From: Aradus depressus
Lineage: Eukaryota; Arthropoda; Insecta; Hemiptera; Aradidae
Direction of reading: 5' to 3'
Length of the DNA stretch: 64,000 nt
NCBI GenBank assembly: GCA_963662175.1
Contig: OY759217.1
Coordinates: 9,178,562 to 9,242,561, forward strand
The notes under the pieces were generated by a model that was not told the DNA's origin, did not search any database, and was given only the letters and a program-made list of their open reading frames with translations. Positions 38,901 to 46,556 of the stretch are shown here, in pieces. Each line of letters begins with the position of its first letter. Position 1 is the stretch's first letter. The position numbers were made by a program, and so were the translations under genes.

Positions 38901-41900
38901 CATTCACTCTACTGGGTTCCCGGTCACTGGGGACTTATCCGGGATCATGGTGGCAGGGTGAAATACGAGTAGAGCGTAGGGCTTTGGTTGAATGGACGAC
39001 CAAGGTTTCGAACCCCGTCCGATTTTCACAAATAAAACTTCGTAAAATGTAGCACTCCCTTGTAGTGCCAAAATAAAAATGGGCCTCACTCGCTCCCTCT
39101 TCAACAGCCCAAAGGAAGGAAGTATCATAAAAAAAAGTGGGAACATGCCCCGGAGAGAACCGAGAAAGGAATCGTTCTTCCTCTCAAATTCATGTCATAC
39201 TGGCATTGCTGGAAATATGAAAGTATTGAGTTCACGTCAGATGTTTTGTTTGTTTTATTGTACAAGGCAAAAAAATAATTCTCGTCTACGCCCGGGAAGT
39301 TTAGGACAAGTTATGGAATTGGTCAGAAACTCCATGTTGAGTTTTCACCAAAACATCATGTTTTTCTGATCCCTGATCGAAAATTTAAAAAAAAAATTCC
39401 TGTCTTGTGTTGTGCGTGTATTTTTAAAATTTTTTTTATTGGGTTGCCGACTTCCGGTGAGGCCACGACACCCGTTCTCCGAATCGTCGGGGAAAAGAGG
39501 GCCTAACTAGTTTATTATATATATTTTTTTGGGGTGCTCCTAACCCCGTGAGGGGGGGTCGGTCACATCACCCTAGTGCGCTGGGAAACGGGTTCTTGGG
39601 TTCTTTGGCTGTGGACCGGCTCGATGGCTACGGTCCACAGTCGTCCTTGGTTTCCGGCGCTTTACGCCGAGTGAACTCGGGATCTTTTCGGGGGTTCTGT
39701 TCTGCCATTGTCCCAGAGCCGACAGGCGTGCGGCGGCTGCCCCCGCCACCGGGCTAGAAGGCTTTCTCTATTCTCCGCCAGGCGGAGACGAACCGACCAA
39801 TAGACAGGTAGCCAGCCTCCGTTCTCAGTCCCGGTAGGTCCAGTCCCAGGTACGATCCTATCTGGTGAATCAGCGCCGCCCTGGGCCCGTTGTATAGCGG
39901 ACATTCCAGAACTACGTGTTCCGCAGTTTCGACGTCGCCACACGTGCAGGCAGGGCTGTTCTTCCTCTTAAAGAAGAAGAGCTTGGCGCTGAACTCGCCG
40001 TGATCTGATAGCATCTGTGACGTCCAATGTTCTAGTTGTATCCATGGAGAGTCAAGGCGCGTCCGGACGTCCGGGAAATAGGCGAAGGTTGTTCGGTCAT
40101 CTGTTACAAGTTTTATATAATAAAATAAAAAATAAAATAATTATCTAATTACAGGCGTGCCTGCAGTCGTCCTCGGCGCAGGGTCATATTGCTTTCTTCT
40201 TTCTCCGACAGGATGCGACAAATCGGCTGAACACTGGATAGCCGGTTTCCGTCACCAGTTGCCGTAGGTTGAGTCCCAGGTACGAATCTGTTCCGCATAT
40301 CAACTCCACCCTAAGCCTGTCGTACAGCGGACATTCGAGGACCACATGTCTGCGGCACGAACAGTTCGGGTTGTTCTTCCTCTTAAAGAAGAATAGCTTA
40401 GAGTTGAAATTTCTTTGACCTGATAGTATTTAGGACATCCAGTGGTCAGGCAGTATCCACGTAGAGTCCAAGCGTACCCGGATTTCCGGGAAATATGAAT
40501 AGGTCGTTCGGCCATCCGATGACCATGACCACCGCTCTTTACATTTCTCCACAATCCATTCCTGGACAATGTCCTTTCAACGCTCTAGTCTGGACTGTCC
40601 GCGCATCTCTTCCTCCAGAGCTAGACGTAAGTGTATGTACCTGTGAACACTATTACTCCCGATAAAAAGGAACGTATCGACATGAAATTATATACGTGTA
40701 TCCAGAACCTCATAAGGACGACAGCCATTGATTTTCAGCCAAATCCACCAAAGGAAAGGGGGCCAGAGAAGGGAGTTCACTCAAAAACCCTCATAACTGC
40801 CAATGGACGACACATGTCGATTTTCAATTAATTTCATCGACTCGATGTATAACGATATAACATCAAATTTAACATGTAAAACCCTGAGTAAAACACCTGT
40901 TGACTTTCGACCAAATCAGTAAATTGGTTTCAGAGGGAGAGCAAAAACTTATTAGGTTAGTTCGACCTGGGGAAGTACATAGCCCATGATTCACAGATAA
41001 CTTTATTTACTCTCTTCCTGGCATTAGCTGATACTGGTTTCGGAAAATAAAGTAACTGAAAAGAAATAAAGAAAATTAAATAATTGTTACGATACTTCTT
41101 AGTTAGTTATTGTGACTCATGCCCAGGCTTTAACTACAAGATCATATCGCCTACTACCAGAGCGCTCTCTCGTTACTCTGATGGACATGAGCCCAATACT
41201 CCTATGGGAGTCCTAAATTTTGCCTACTCTAATTTTTTATTCATCTAGGGTAGGGGGTCATTAACGAGTGCCTGAGGTCGAAGAGGCTCGAGACCACCGC
41301 TTAACGTCCCATCCAAAGGACGGCGTATTTAAGTTTATTTTACTTTCCAGATAAAATAAACTAAGAGCCTCGGCCGGGTTTCGAATCAGCTCAAGAACTC
41401 AGTAAACATGCATGCATACCACCGAGCTACCGGCGCCCTCTTCGATACTTCTTGAGAAACCAAGAATGGAGGACAAATCTTGGATATCCAGCTTCTATAC
41501 TCGATGTACTACTCTGGAGCAGCTAGACGTTGGGAAGGTACAGCGAAGGCCGACCGGGTCAATTTGTTATAAACACACTCAACTTATGTCAGTATTTATT
41601 CATCAATACTATTATATGACACAGAGGCGCCTATTGAATTTTTATTCAAACATTGATCTTTTTTGACGACAACTGTATTTTATTACAAATATTTACAATA
41701 AGAAAAATAATAATAAAAATGAAGAACGTTGCGCGGGTGTTGTGCCACAGTTCACCACCACTTTCTTCCCATTACCAATATGAAATCTAAAGGCGTTAAC
41801 TCCCATATTAATATTTCAACGTCAATCGAATTGGATCAAACGTTGACTTTGGGGTAGTTTGAGTCTCAGTAAACATTTTTTCAATAACACTTGTGAGAAA

Positions 41901-42887
41901 TTCATATCATTCAAAATTCGAGAGATGAGGTACGCACTTGGAAACTTGATTTCATAGGTACCATCTTCAAGCACCGTATAAATTCTGAGTTTCTTCAAGA
42001 TCGATTATTGGGATGGTGGTTAAAAATGTCGTCAAAGAGCGTAATAGACGGTCGGACGTAACAAAACTTTAGTTTTCGAAATGATTCATGAATATATTTT
42101 TTTTTTTCTTTTTCGAAAATTTTTCGTGGGTGCGATTTTACTCCTTTTTGCAATCTAATACAACATTATGCCTTAAATATACCGATTTTATTCCTTCTCA
42201 GCATCTTCTGCTCCAGCGCAATATTGAATTACTCCGTCGGCCAAAGACCAGACCGAAGTGGACATTGGCTGATCTACCAGCTACCTCCATTGTCCTCCCT
42301 CATGGTCCACCACACTCTAGACGACAATTTGGAATTTGGTTGCGTTTCTCTTGATAGTCCTGGAGGTCTTCTTCTCTGAAGAACAGTTCGTCGGTATGTC
42401 ATGTCTCTATCGTTCCTAAACAACATCCCAGATGAGCCACAATTCTTCTCAAAACCTTTCTTTCGAACTTCAAGGATTCGCTCATTTTCCTTTTCAACAA
42501 CTTGGCCTTCATTGTATCTACACTCGCCTGAGGACGTTGTAGCACTAGTTGCCTGTCTTCTAATGGCTTGAGGGTGGCTTAATGGCTCACTATGTTCTGT
42601 GATCGTCGCCTCCAAGTACTGAAGACTTGGCTCTATCGAACTTACTAAGTAATATAATACAACAATATATATAAACAATAAAAATGTCTCTATAGAATCA
42701 TTCCAAGCTAGCCAATATAACTACTTTCTTTTATAATAATTTCGTAAGATCGGAATCTGAATACCAAGAAGGTAGACCTTCCTGCTCTTCACTTTTAATG
42801 GAATCTATTGAAAAAAAAAAAAAAAAAAAATTTAAATACTTACACAAAGAATGAGACACCTAGAATAGTCAAAACGGTAAAACCCAT
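20618..42887 (-). CDS. NH2: complete secreted nucleoside hydrolase, 329 aa, six exons
   Basis: Exons 42887-42844, 38072-37877, 33296-33125, 31187-31071, 27471-27329 and 20935-20618 join to 990 bases (329 residues plus stop), the usual length for IU-type nucleoside hydrolases. Intron phases are 2,0,1,1,0, as in NH1. The product starts with a short hydrophobic signal (MGFTVLTILGVSFFV). Then come the aspartate motif DTDAGPDD (about residues 25-32), HAALMLGRII, GPLTNLALA, TFNVYSDPEAA and, in the last exon, PTDAMTVAVG and GAMIVDRSNE. Secretion and homology suggest hydrolysis of extracellular purine/pyrimidine nucleosides, as for salivary or venom enzymes. The position of the catalytic histidine found in many relatives (HDA) is a threonine here (TDA), a point for activity tests. 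No frameshift or stop is seen. Confidence 0.9.
20950..21262. repeat. 31-bp minisatellite, about ten units (NH2 intron 5)
   Basis: Units of 'gcttctcatactaatctatt' plus 'caaaaataga/g' repeat at 31 bases. The array begins 15 bases from the 3' splice site of NH2 exon 6. Confidence 0.95.
21343..21560 (-). mobile_element. SINE family S, truncated (NH2 intron 5)
   Basis: The minus-strand body is present (cccgggctttaactatgggg through gaccatcgctcccatccgaagg); the tRNA head is missing. Confidence 0.75.
21945..22105. repeat. 35-bp tandem repeat, four units (NH2 intron 5)
   Basis: Four units of 'ggtgttttgcaaaatgtact' and 'tagagcccgaagtta'. They sit inside a minus-strand copy of the 'gattagattttgg' dispersed repeat (21840-22115), so the array is an internal expansion of that repeat. 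Confidence 0.85.
22872..23362 (-). mobile_element. SINE family S split by a 19-bp array (NH2 intron 5)
   Basis: 22872-22940 matches the SINE 3' part and 23275-23362 the tRNA-like head (B box ggttttcgaacccac in the plus sense). The body between them has been replaced by a 19-bp array, so the two halves are one element. Confidence 0.7.
22957..23270. repeat. 19-bp minisatellite, about 16 units
   Basis: Units of tttctcctacccaggttta with three recurring variants (cctaggt, ccacgtt, cctgggt). It expands inside a SINE, probably from that element's 'ctcccagat'-like segment. Confidence 0.92.
23945..24402. repeat. 72-bp minisatellite, six units plus a partial (NH2 intron 5)
   Basis: Unit starts (cgaccaaatccc) are at 23945, 24017, 24089, 24161, 24233, 24305 and 24377. 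Because 72 is divisible by three, one plus-strand frame stays open through the whole array and reads a 24-residue repeat (RPNPSIINALLFYRPF...). Likely non-coding. Confidence 0.95.
24440..25350. other. NH2 intron 5; possible decayed inverted-repeat element
   Basis: 'gaggagatgagattcaaaaacag' style sequence at 24548 and its rough reverse complement at 25280-25310 could be the ends of a decayed element. No ORF or known domain. Confidence 0.35.
25688..25760. repeat. palindrome, arms about 36 bp
   Basis: Arms 25688-25723 and 25725-25760 around a single-base centre; the core is cataactcgagaactata and its complement. Confidence 0.93.
25770..26006. repeat. second palindrome, arms about 100 bp
   Basis: aatctaatacattaaattcg at 25770 returns inverted at 26006. 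The inner part around ccattccactttttgtttat also pairs. Small unequal loops interrupt the arms near 25830 and 25945. It starts 10 bases after the first palindrome. Confidence 0.92.
26018..26203 (+). pseudogene. C-terminal coding remnant, family unknown
   Basis: An open frame without ATG ends in a stop after about 60 residues and includes ITALDILYPNGNEISVEKK and SFIPPVHHEFYKL. The composition looks like real protein. It may be the C-terminus of a transposon gene, but I cannot name the family. Confidence 0.4.
27050..27150. repeat. 36-bp repeat, three units, from family AB terminus
   Basis: Three tandem units of 'ggcaatgtacttccccagct' and 'cgaatac..'. This is the terminal motif of dispersed family AB, here multiplied without the rest of the element. 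Confidence 0.75.
27329..27471 (-). CDS. NH2 exon 5
   Basis: Acceptor GGACAG|CT (purine-rich upstream, chosen because it alone preserves phase), donor GTA|GTAAGT, 143 bases. The translation GGRMKPGVTFNVYSDPEAA then PITILPYETVNDNIFKV. Confidence 0.85.
27640..28895. mobile_element. 1.26 kb element with long terminal inverted repeats (NH2 intron 4)
   Basis: The termini are tgggtagttccacgcgaaac and its reverse complement, continuing for about 180 bases (to about 27825, paired with 28720-28895). A further inverted block ('gataccagatggcgctttaa') is at 27826-27895 and 28515-28585. Both ends abut TATA, a possible target duplication. The interior encodes no transposase, so it is non-autonomous. Superfamily not assigned. 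Confidence 0.85.
28896..29332. other. NH2 intron 4, AT-rich, nothing seen
   Basis: Sequence between the TIR element and the 37-bp array, without recognisable features. Confidence 0.45.
29333..30445. repeat. 37-bp satellite, about 30 units, with three-unit periodicity
   Basis: Units of aatatggagtgggcatgtag plus ctattgaatatcaatat. A c/t variant (atcaat or attaat) recurs mostly as c,c,t, a 111-bp higher-order period, through the middle of the array. End units are more diverged. In NH2 intron 4. Confidence 0.96.
30446..31070. other. NH2 intron 4, no gene seen
   Basis: Contains a run of 12 G after an A-run near 30593-30604. No ORF of note. Confidence 0.5.
31071..31187 (-). CDS. NH2 exon 4, GPLTNLALA motif
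   Basis: 117 bases. The translation NIKLICIGPLTNLALAIHFY then EVIFGGGSYK. Acceptor TTTGAG|GC is a little weak in pyrimidines; donor AAAG|GTAATG. Confidence 0.9.
31360..31525. repeat. 82-bp direct duplication (NH2 intron 3)
   Basis: Two tandem copies sharing gcgaagcg.cccagcccgctc and gcagttgttgcaatgataca, differing at a few bases. Confidence 0.85.
31526..32394. other. NH2 intron 3, no gene seen
   Basis: AT-rich with a moderately GC-rich patch at 32010-32260 that I cannot assign. Confidence 0.45.
32395..32965 (+). pseudogene. R1-like LINE reverse transcriptase fragment, copy 1 (NH2 intron 3)
   Basis: A plus-strand frame reads RVTRAFRTVSTAALQVL then ERVPLLIDLVMDGA, the conserved stretch after the RT domain in R1-type LINEs. 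It continues through EEEMRGQSRPERFQ and EWIVRKRQHW, shifts frame near 32755, and resumes as STSIQPEHWMSQ. The CCHC knuckle seen in copy 3 is deleted. Antisense to NH2. Confidence 0.75.
33125..33296 (-). CDS. NH2 exon 3
   Basis: Acceptor TTATAG|ATT, donor CTG|GTAAGT, 172 bases. It begins IPVYKGSKKSFV and ends GEGHAALMLGRIINSNPG. It aligns with NH1 exon 3 and is six codons longer. Confidence 0.88.
33355..33580 (+). mobile_element. tRNA-derived SINE with poly(A) tail, family P (NH2 intron 2)
   Basis: A tRNA-like head (gggggccatggtggccgtgc, B box gggttcgaatcccgtcc) is followed by a short body and a pure A run of about 27 bases. The direct repeat aaaacacttcta at 33343-33354 and 33579-33590 flanks it. 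A decayed relative is at 38942-39075. Confidence 0.85.
33805..34972 (-). repeat. dispersed repeat family AB, long copy (NH2 intron 2)
   Basis: Terminus gtgaatcacctgcaatgtaa at 33804 and opposite terminus cttccccggctgtacgaagtat at 34942-34965. Between them are alternating modules with 'ttcattacatcggctgttat' and C-rich stretches. A 42-bp array lies near the second terminus. Confidence 0.65.
34731..34930. repeat. 42-bp minisatellite, five units
   Basis: Units start atcgggagtt at 34731, 34773, 34815, 34857 and 34899 and contain cgtgttcatagacacacacg. The period is divisible by three, so frames stay open on both strands without indicating a gene. Confidence 0.93.
35048..37715 (+). mobile_element. 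composite interspersed repeat E1, long copy (NH2 intron 2)
   Basis: The same head as copy 1 (actagcagtaatacccggcg), then an expanded 66-bp array (35190-36740), then about six units of the roughly 145-150-bp C-rich repeat (36760-37600). The tail has gatccgtccagccgtttggg, acaaacatacaaacaaacaa and a final ttattaatatag. Confidence 0.75.
35190..36740. repeat. 66-bp minisatellite, about 23 units
   Basis: Units alternate 'gcaacggcggaccccacagc', 'tagtacgtagttaggaacgc' and 'tgggcatcacagctagtatg'. The period of 66 keeps minus-strand frames open, reading a 22-residue repeat around AVGSAVARHILAVMPSVPNY. Several units are truncated. Confidence 0.93.
37877..38072 (-). CDS. NH2 exon 2, catalytic aspartate exon
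   Basis: Acceptor GTCAG|G, donor GAC|GTAAGT, 196 bases. The translation includes DVIVDTDAGPDDAMALFML and VVAITCVRGNTGVANVTRN, the calcium-binding N-terminal block of the family. Confidence 0.92.
38099..38438 (-). mobile_element. SINE family S, near full length (NH2 intron 1)
   Basis: The tRNA head ends at 38438 (gggcgccggtagctcagtgg in the minus sense). An 11-base duplication ttttaaatcta flanks it (38088-38098 and 38439-38449). Confidence 0.88.
38768..38860 (+). mobile_element. SINE family S head fragment (NH2 intron 1)
   Basis: tgcttgcctactgagctcaag, a B-box-like ttcgaaactcgacc and ggaacgctaagcgatg match the SINE head and early body. Confidence 0.6.
38942..39075 (+). mobile_element. SINE family P, decayed copy (NH2 intron 1)
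   Basis: gatcatggtggcagggtg, agagcgtagggctttggttg and ggtttcgaaccccgtcc match the poly(A) SINE at 33355 with indels. No tail or duplication visible. Confidence 0.55.
39420..40115 (-). pseudogene. R1-like LINE 3' end with CCHC knuckle, copy 3 (NH2 intron 1)
   Basis: On the minus strand the frame reads TFAYFPDVRTRLDSPWIQLE and HWTSQMLSDHGEFSAKLFFF, then CTCGDVETAEHVVLECP (the C-x-C...H...C knuckle at the C-terminus of R1-type LINEs). It ends at a stop near 39754. The part below 39750 is probably 3' UTR. 5'-truncated. Confidence 0.8.
40150..40635 (-). pseudogene. R1-like LINE fragment, copy 2 (NH2 intron 1)
   Basis: It covers the same region as copies 1 and 3 (EEEMRGQSRLER, YFPEIRVRLDSTW-type, KLFFFKRKNNPNCSC, HVVLECPLYDRLRVELICG) but with frameshifts and a damaged knuckle. 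It lies directly upstream of copy 3 in the same orientation. Confidence 0.75.
40633..41003 (+). repeat. dispersed repeat family AB, copy
   Basis: From 'gtgaacactattactcccga' to the terminus ggggaagtacatagcccatg at about 41000. Confidence 0.6.
41101..41442 (-). mobile_element. SINE family S, near full length (NH2 intron 1)
   Basis: tRNA head at 41442, tail at 41101, 11-base duplication cgatacttctt at 41090-41100 and 41443-41453. Confidence 0.87.
41454..42843. other. NH2 intron 1, no convincing gene
   Basis: An open frame on the minus strand at 42274-42678 begins with TTG, not ATG. Another minus-strand stretch (41720-42000) reads protein-like segments with shifts (for example RIYTVLEDGTYEIKFPSAYL). 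Both could be remnants of unknown elements. Confidence 0.4.
42844..42887 (-). CDS. NH2 exon 1, signal peptide
   Basis: ATG at 42885-42887 opens 14 codons plus two bases (MGFTVLTILGVSFF), then donor GTAAGT. The phase fits the acceptor of exon 2. The short length means this exon rests on signal character, donor and phase rather than homology. Confidence 0.7.
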
Positions 42888-43074
42888 ATTGTTTGAAGAT
42901 GAATCTAAGAAGACAATGGCAAATGAAGACAATCATATTATGAAAAGATGGCACAGAAGGAGTGGGGGTATGCAAATGAGGGGATAGATACGACCAACTA
43001 ATGTCTTAAGAAGAAAAACTATTGATGATTAGAATACATTAGATTTATATCCAGTAAAAAAAGTCGTCGAAGAT

Positions 43075-44207
43075 CACCGGCAATGTGCTTCCCCACAACG
43101 AATGCTCCTCCGCAAAAACCAGTCGACCGTTAGAACTAATATTCAACAGTTGATTTACATGGGGCTCTTAAATCCTTATACAAAATTTTGTGTCGATAAA
43201 TTCATTACAACGGCAGTTATTCGAGGTTTTGTGTTAAGCCTCCCCTACCCTTTGGTCGATTGTCTGAAAATCAATAGGTGTCGTCGTTAGAGGGTTCTGA
43301 ATTCACAAATAAAACTTCGTGTCGATAGATTCATTCAAACGAGAGTTGTGTTCACAGACAGAATGTTTTTTTTTTTTTTTGTTTTCATCTTTGGAATCTA
43401 GATGTCGAAAACATGAAATTCCGTTGAAAACTCAGCATCGAATGTTTAACCAATTACATAACTTTGCCTATACTTGGTATAGCTTGTATATGCTGTGACA
43501 ATTTCTGATGAAAACACACAAACTGAACGGATGGCTCCTAGGATTTCAACAAGTAGCCGAGCCGATTGAAGTACTCCGGAAAACAGATTGGATTTCTGTT
43601 AAAAGCAACCCTCGTCAAGTATACAAATCAATTTTCCTTTTTACTTCTCTAGCTATGCAGAGTATAGGGGAAGTTATGTAATCGGTCAAAAATTCGATGC
43701 TGATTTTTCAACGGAATTCTATGTTTTCTGACCTCCAGAATCCAAGTAAGAAAAAAGTATGTCTGTGAACACGACAACCTCTCGATAGAATTAATGTATC
43801 GATACGAAATTTTATATGTAAATCCAGAACCCTCTAATGACGACCCCTGTTGTTTTTCAGTCAAATCGACCAAAGGAAAAAGGGGGATTAGGGGAGAGGT
43901 TTAACTCAAAAAACTGCCGTTGTAATGAGTATATCGACAAAACATTTTATATGTGAATTCACAGTTTTCAGCGGAATCGGCTGAAAGGAAGGGGGGTTCA
44001 GGGCAAAGGGCTCAATTCATCTACCCTAATAACTGCTGACGTAATGGATTTATCGACACAAAAACAGTACGAGGATTTAGAAGCCCCTATGAAAGTCGAT
44101 TATTGAATATTAGTGCAAACGGTCCACTGGTTTTGGAGGGGGAGTGATAAGTTAATTGATTAATTTGTTCTGGGGAAGTACATTGCCGGTGATTCACTGA
44201 CTTCTTA
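43075..44207. repeat. head-to-head inverted pair of family AB copies
   Basis: 43075-43505 (minus sense) and 43640-44207 (plus sense) are inverted copies. The shared outer termini are caccggcaatgtgcttcccc and its complement ggggaagtacattgccggtg; the inner ends read ataactttgcctatacttgg and its near complement. Arms are unequal because of internal module loss. Confidence 0.7.
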
Positions 44208-44734
44208 GGTTTTTTTTTTATTTAAAGAAAAAAATATGATTTTCTTCTGCTGCCCAGAAAGTCACTATTGCACTTAACTTCTGTTAATTCTTAATTACCT
44301 AACTAAAATACAAAGAAAGTTGGCATTACTAAGTGGCACATCCTCTATCAATTGAACAATTAATTAATGAAAAAAAGTCCCAAATATGCATTAATTCTAA
44401 TATTAATGTTATGTACTTCTGTGAATGTTATACGACATGGCATCGTTATTTATAGCTAGTGGCGGTTCCTTTCTTTTGCTCTGCCTCTAAAATTTTTTAT
44501 AAGATTTTTAAAATATTATAATAGAATATTGTTAAATATTAAACAGGACTTGATTTCACTTAGTTCTTTTACTAATGATAATGCTGTAGAGTTGCCTCAA
44601 TCAATACAGGACTATAATTTCACTATAATGCAACATGTTGCTGATACTGCTTCGACAGATTTGTTGACAACGGTTAACCTTGATGACCTATTCAAATTCC
44701 TTTTCGAAAATGGCTGTTTGTTCTCTTCTCTGTT

Positions 44735-45500
44735 ACGGAAAACAAACTGCGAATGATCAAGAGGGGCGTCCTGTCCTGGGCATCGTCCGATCAAGGAGCA
44801 AGGAGAGAGGAAGTGGTCATCACGAGGCTGAGGATAGGTCACTCCCGCCTCACTCATGGCTTCCTGTTTGACAGACAGGACCCGCCGGAGTGTGCTGCCT
44901 GTGGAGTGGTTCTGACCGTCCGCCACATCATCGAAGCAGCACAGAATATCAAGGAATTTGTTTGAAGCTCTGATTGATGACAGTGCTGCCATAGATCGGC
45001 TGGTCGCCTTCCTCAAGACATCTCATCTATTCCATAAGCTGTAGTTCATGGAGAGTGTCCCTTAGCTTTCACTTTACTTCATTGTTTGAAGCTCTGGGTG
45101 ATGACAGTGCTGCCATAGATCGGCTGGTCGCCTTCCTCAAGACATCTCATCTATTCCATAAGCTGTAGTTCATGGAGAGTGTCCTTTAGCTTTCACTTTA
45201 CTTCATTGTTTGAAGCTCTGGGTGATAACAGTGCTGCCATAGATCGGCTGGTCTCCTTCCTCAAGACATCTCATCTATTCCATAAGCTGTAGTTCATGGA
45301 GAGTGTCCTTTAGCTTTCACTTTACTTCATTGTTTTTCTTCATTTTCTCATTTTATTATTAATCTGGATACTTTTTTGTCTTATATCTGTGTAAGTGTTC
45401 CTTTTTTTTTGTTAGGTTAATTAATTAGTTTTTTGTTCGGGCGATGATAAACATGGCAGTTTTTCGCCCTAAAACCACAATAAATAATAATAATGTTCTC
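44735..45500 (+). pseudogene. 3' end of an I-like LINE (RNase H-proximal C-terminus)
   Basis: The frame reads ENKLRMIKRGVLSWASSDQG, then REEVVITRLRIGHSRLTHGF and CAACGVVLTVRHII, the conserved end of I/Jockey-type LINE ORF2. It breaks at about 44960. The final segment (FEALIDDSAAIDRLVAFLKT to a stop) follows in three tandem copies. The 3' UTR ends with gcagtttttcgccctaaaac and an AAT run at 45497. 5'-truncated. Confidence 0.8.
44961..45334 (+). repeat. 124-bp triplication of the LINE 3' end
   Basis: Units start tttgaagctctg at 44961, 45085 and 45209 and run through the LINE stop codon into 'cactttacttcattg'. Units 2 and 3 are closer to each other (ctgggtgat) than to unit 1 (ctgattgat). Confidence 0.92.
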
Positions 45501-46284
45501 TCAGAAATACCAAATTATATTTTAATTCGAAATATTATTTGTACAATTTAAATGAGAATAAAACAATAATGTATAAAATGTACTCGGATATGCAAAAAAT
45601 GTTTAACGGAACAGAGAGAGAGCCTATCCTAAATTTAGACATTTTTAAAAATAAAGTGCCTTTAATTGTAATAGATTGCAGTATCTATTATGATAAAGTA
45701 AATTATATAAATGTCTTTCTCATTATTCTCTTGTTTTTAGCGTGTAATTTTTCACCAAAAAATAAAGTATCGTAAGAACATTAACCTTTATTTTTTTATT
45801 TCATTTCCACCCCTTCTGCCACACTATATACTAATAAGATTAATAATTAAGATGAAAAGGAGAAGGAGTAAGAAAACATAATTTTTTAATTTTACATGTA
45901 CATATATATTCTTTACAAAAACATACAAGTAATGGTACTAAACGTTACATTTTTTATTGATTAAAATGTAATCATGTACCTATAATTTCATATACATATG
46001 TTTTTTTTCATTTTGGATTTTTATAATTTCCCTTAGCTAAAGTATCAATAAGATTCCTTATATATTATATCAATAAATGTGGGTTTATTAATTAATGTTT
46101 GAAAACGGGACGGATTACAAAATATCTCCATTTCTATACGCTTACGTATATTATCCATTGTTTTACCAAACATTGCATTGATTATATTTCTATATAACTC
46201 TTTCCCAAATTAATTTTTCGCTTATTTTATTTTTTTCGTATTAAAATCGATATCAGGTTTTAAAAAAGGAGGTTTAGGTTACGT
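45501..46284. other. AT-rich, no gene seen
   Basis: A 78-codon frame at 45539-45775 shows no recognisable domain and is compositionally AT-driven. Confidence 0.45.
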
Positions 46285-46556
46285 TTTATGACTCATGCCC
46301 GGCCTTTAACTACGAGGTCATATCACCTACTACCAGAGCGCTCTTTCGTCAGTCTGGTGGACATGAGCCCGACTGTACTGTGGGAGTCCTAAATTTTGCC
46401 AACCCTAAATTTTTATTCACCTAGAGTAGGGGTCTTTAACGAGTACCTGACATCGTACAGGCTCGGGACCATCGCTTAACGTCCCATCCGAAGGACGGCG
46501 TGCTTAAGTTTATTTTACCTCCCAGATGAAATAAACTAAGGGCCTCGGTCGGGTTA
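46285..46556 (-). mobile_element. SINE family S, head-truncated
   Basis: Family body from tgactcatgcccggccttta to aactaagggcctcggtcggg. The tRNA A-box part is absent. Confidence 0.8.

Noticed and set aside
42274..42678. 134-codon minus-strand frame with a signal-like start inside NH2 intron 1
   Set aside because: The first codon is TTG and no ATG lies near the hydrophobic stretch; the vague likeness of GECRYNEG to midkine-type domains is too weak.
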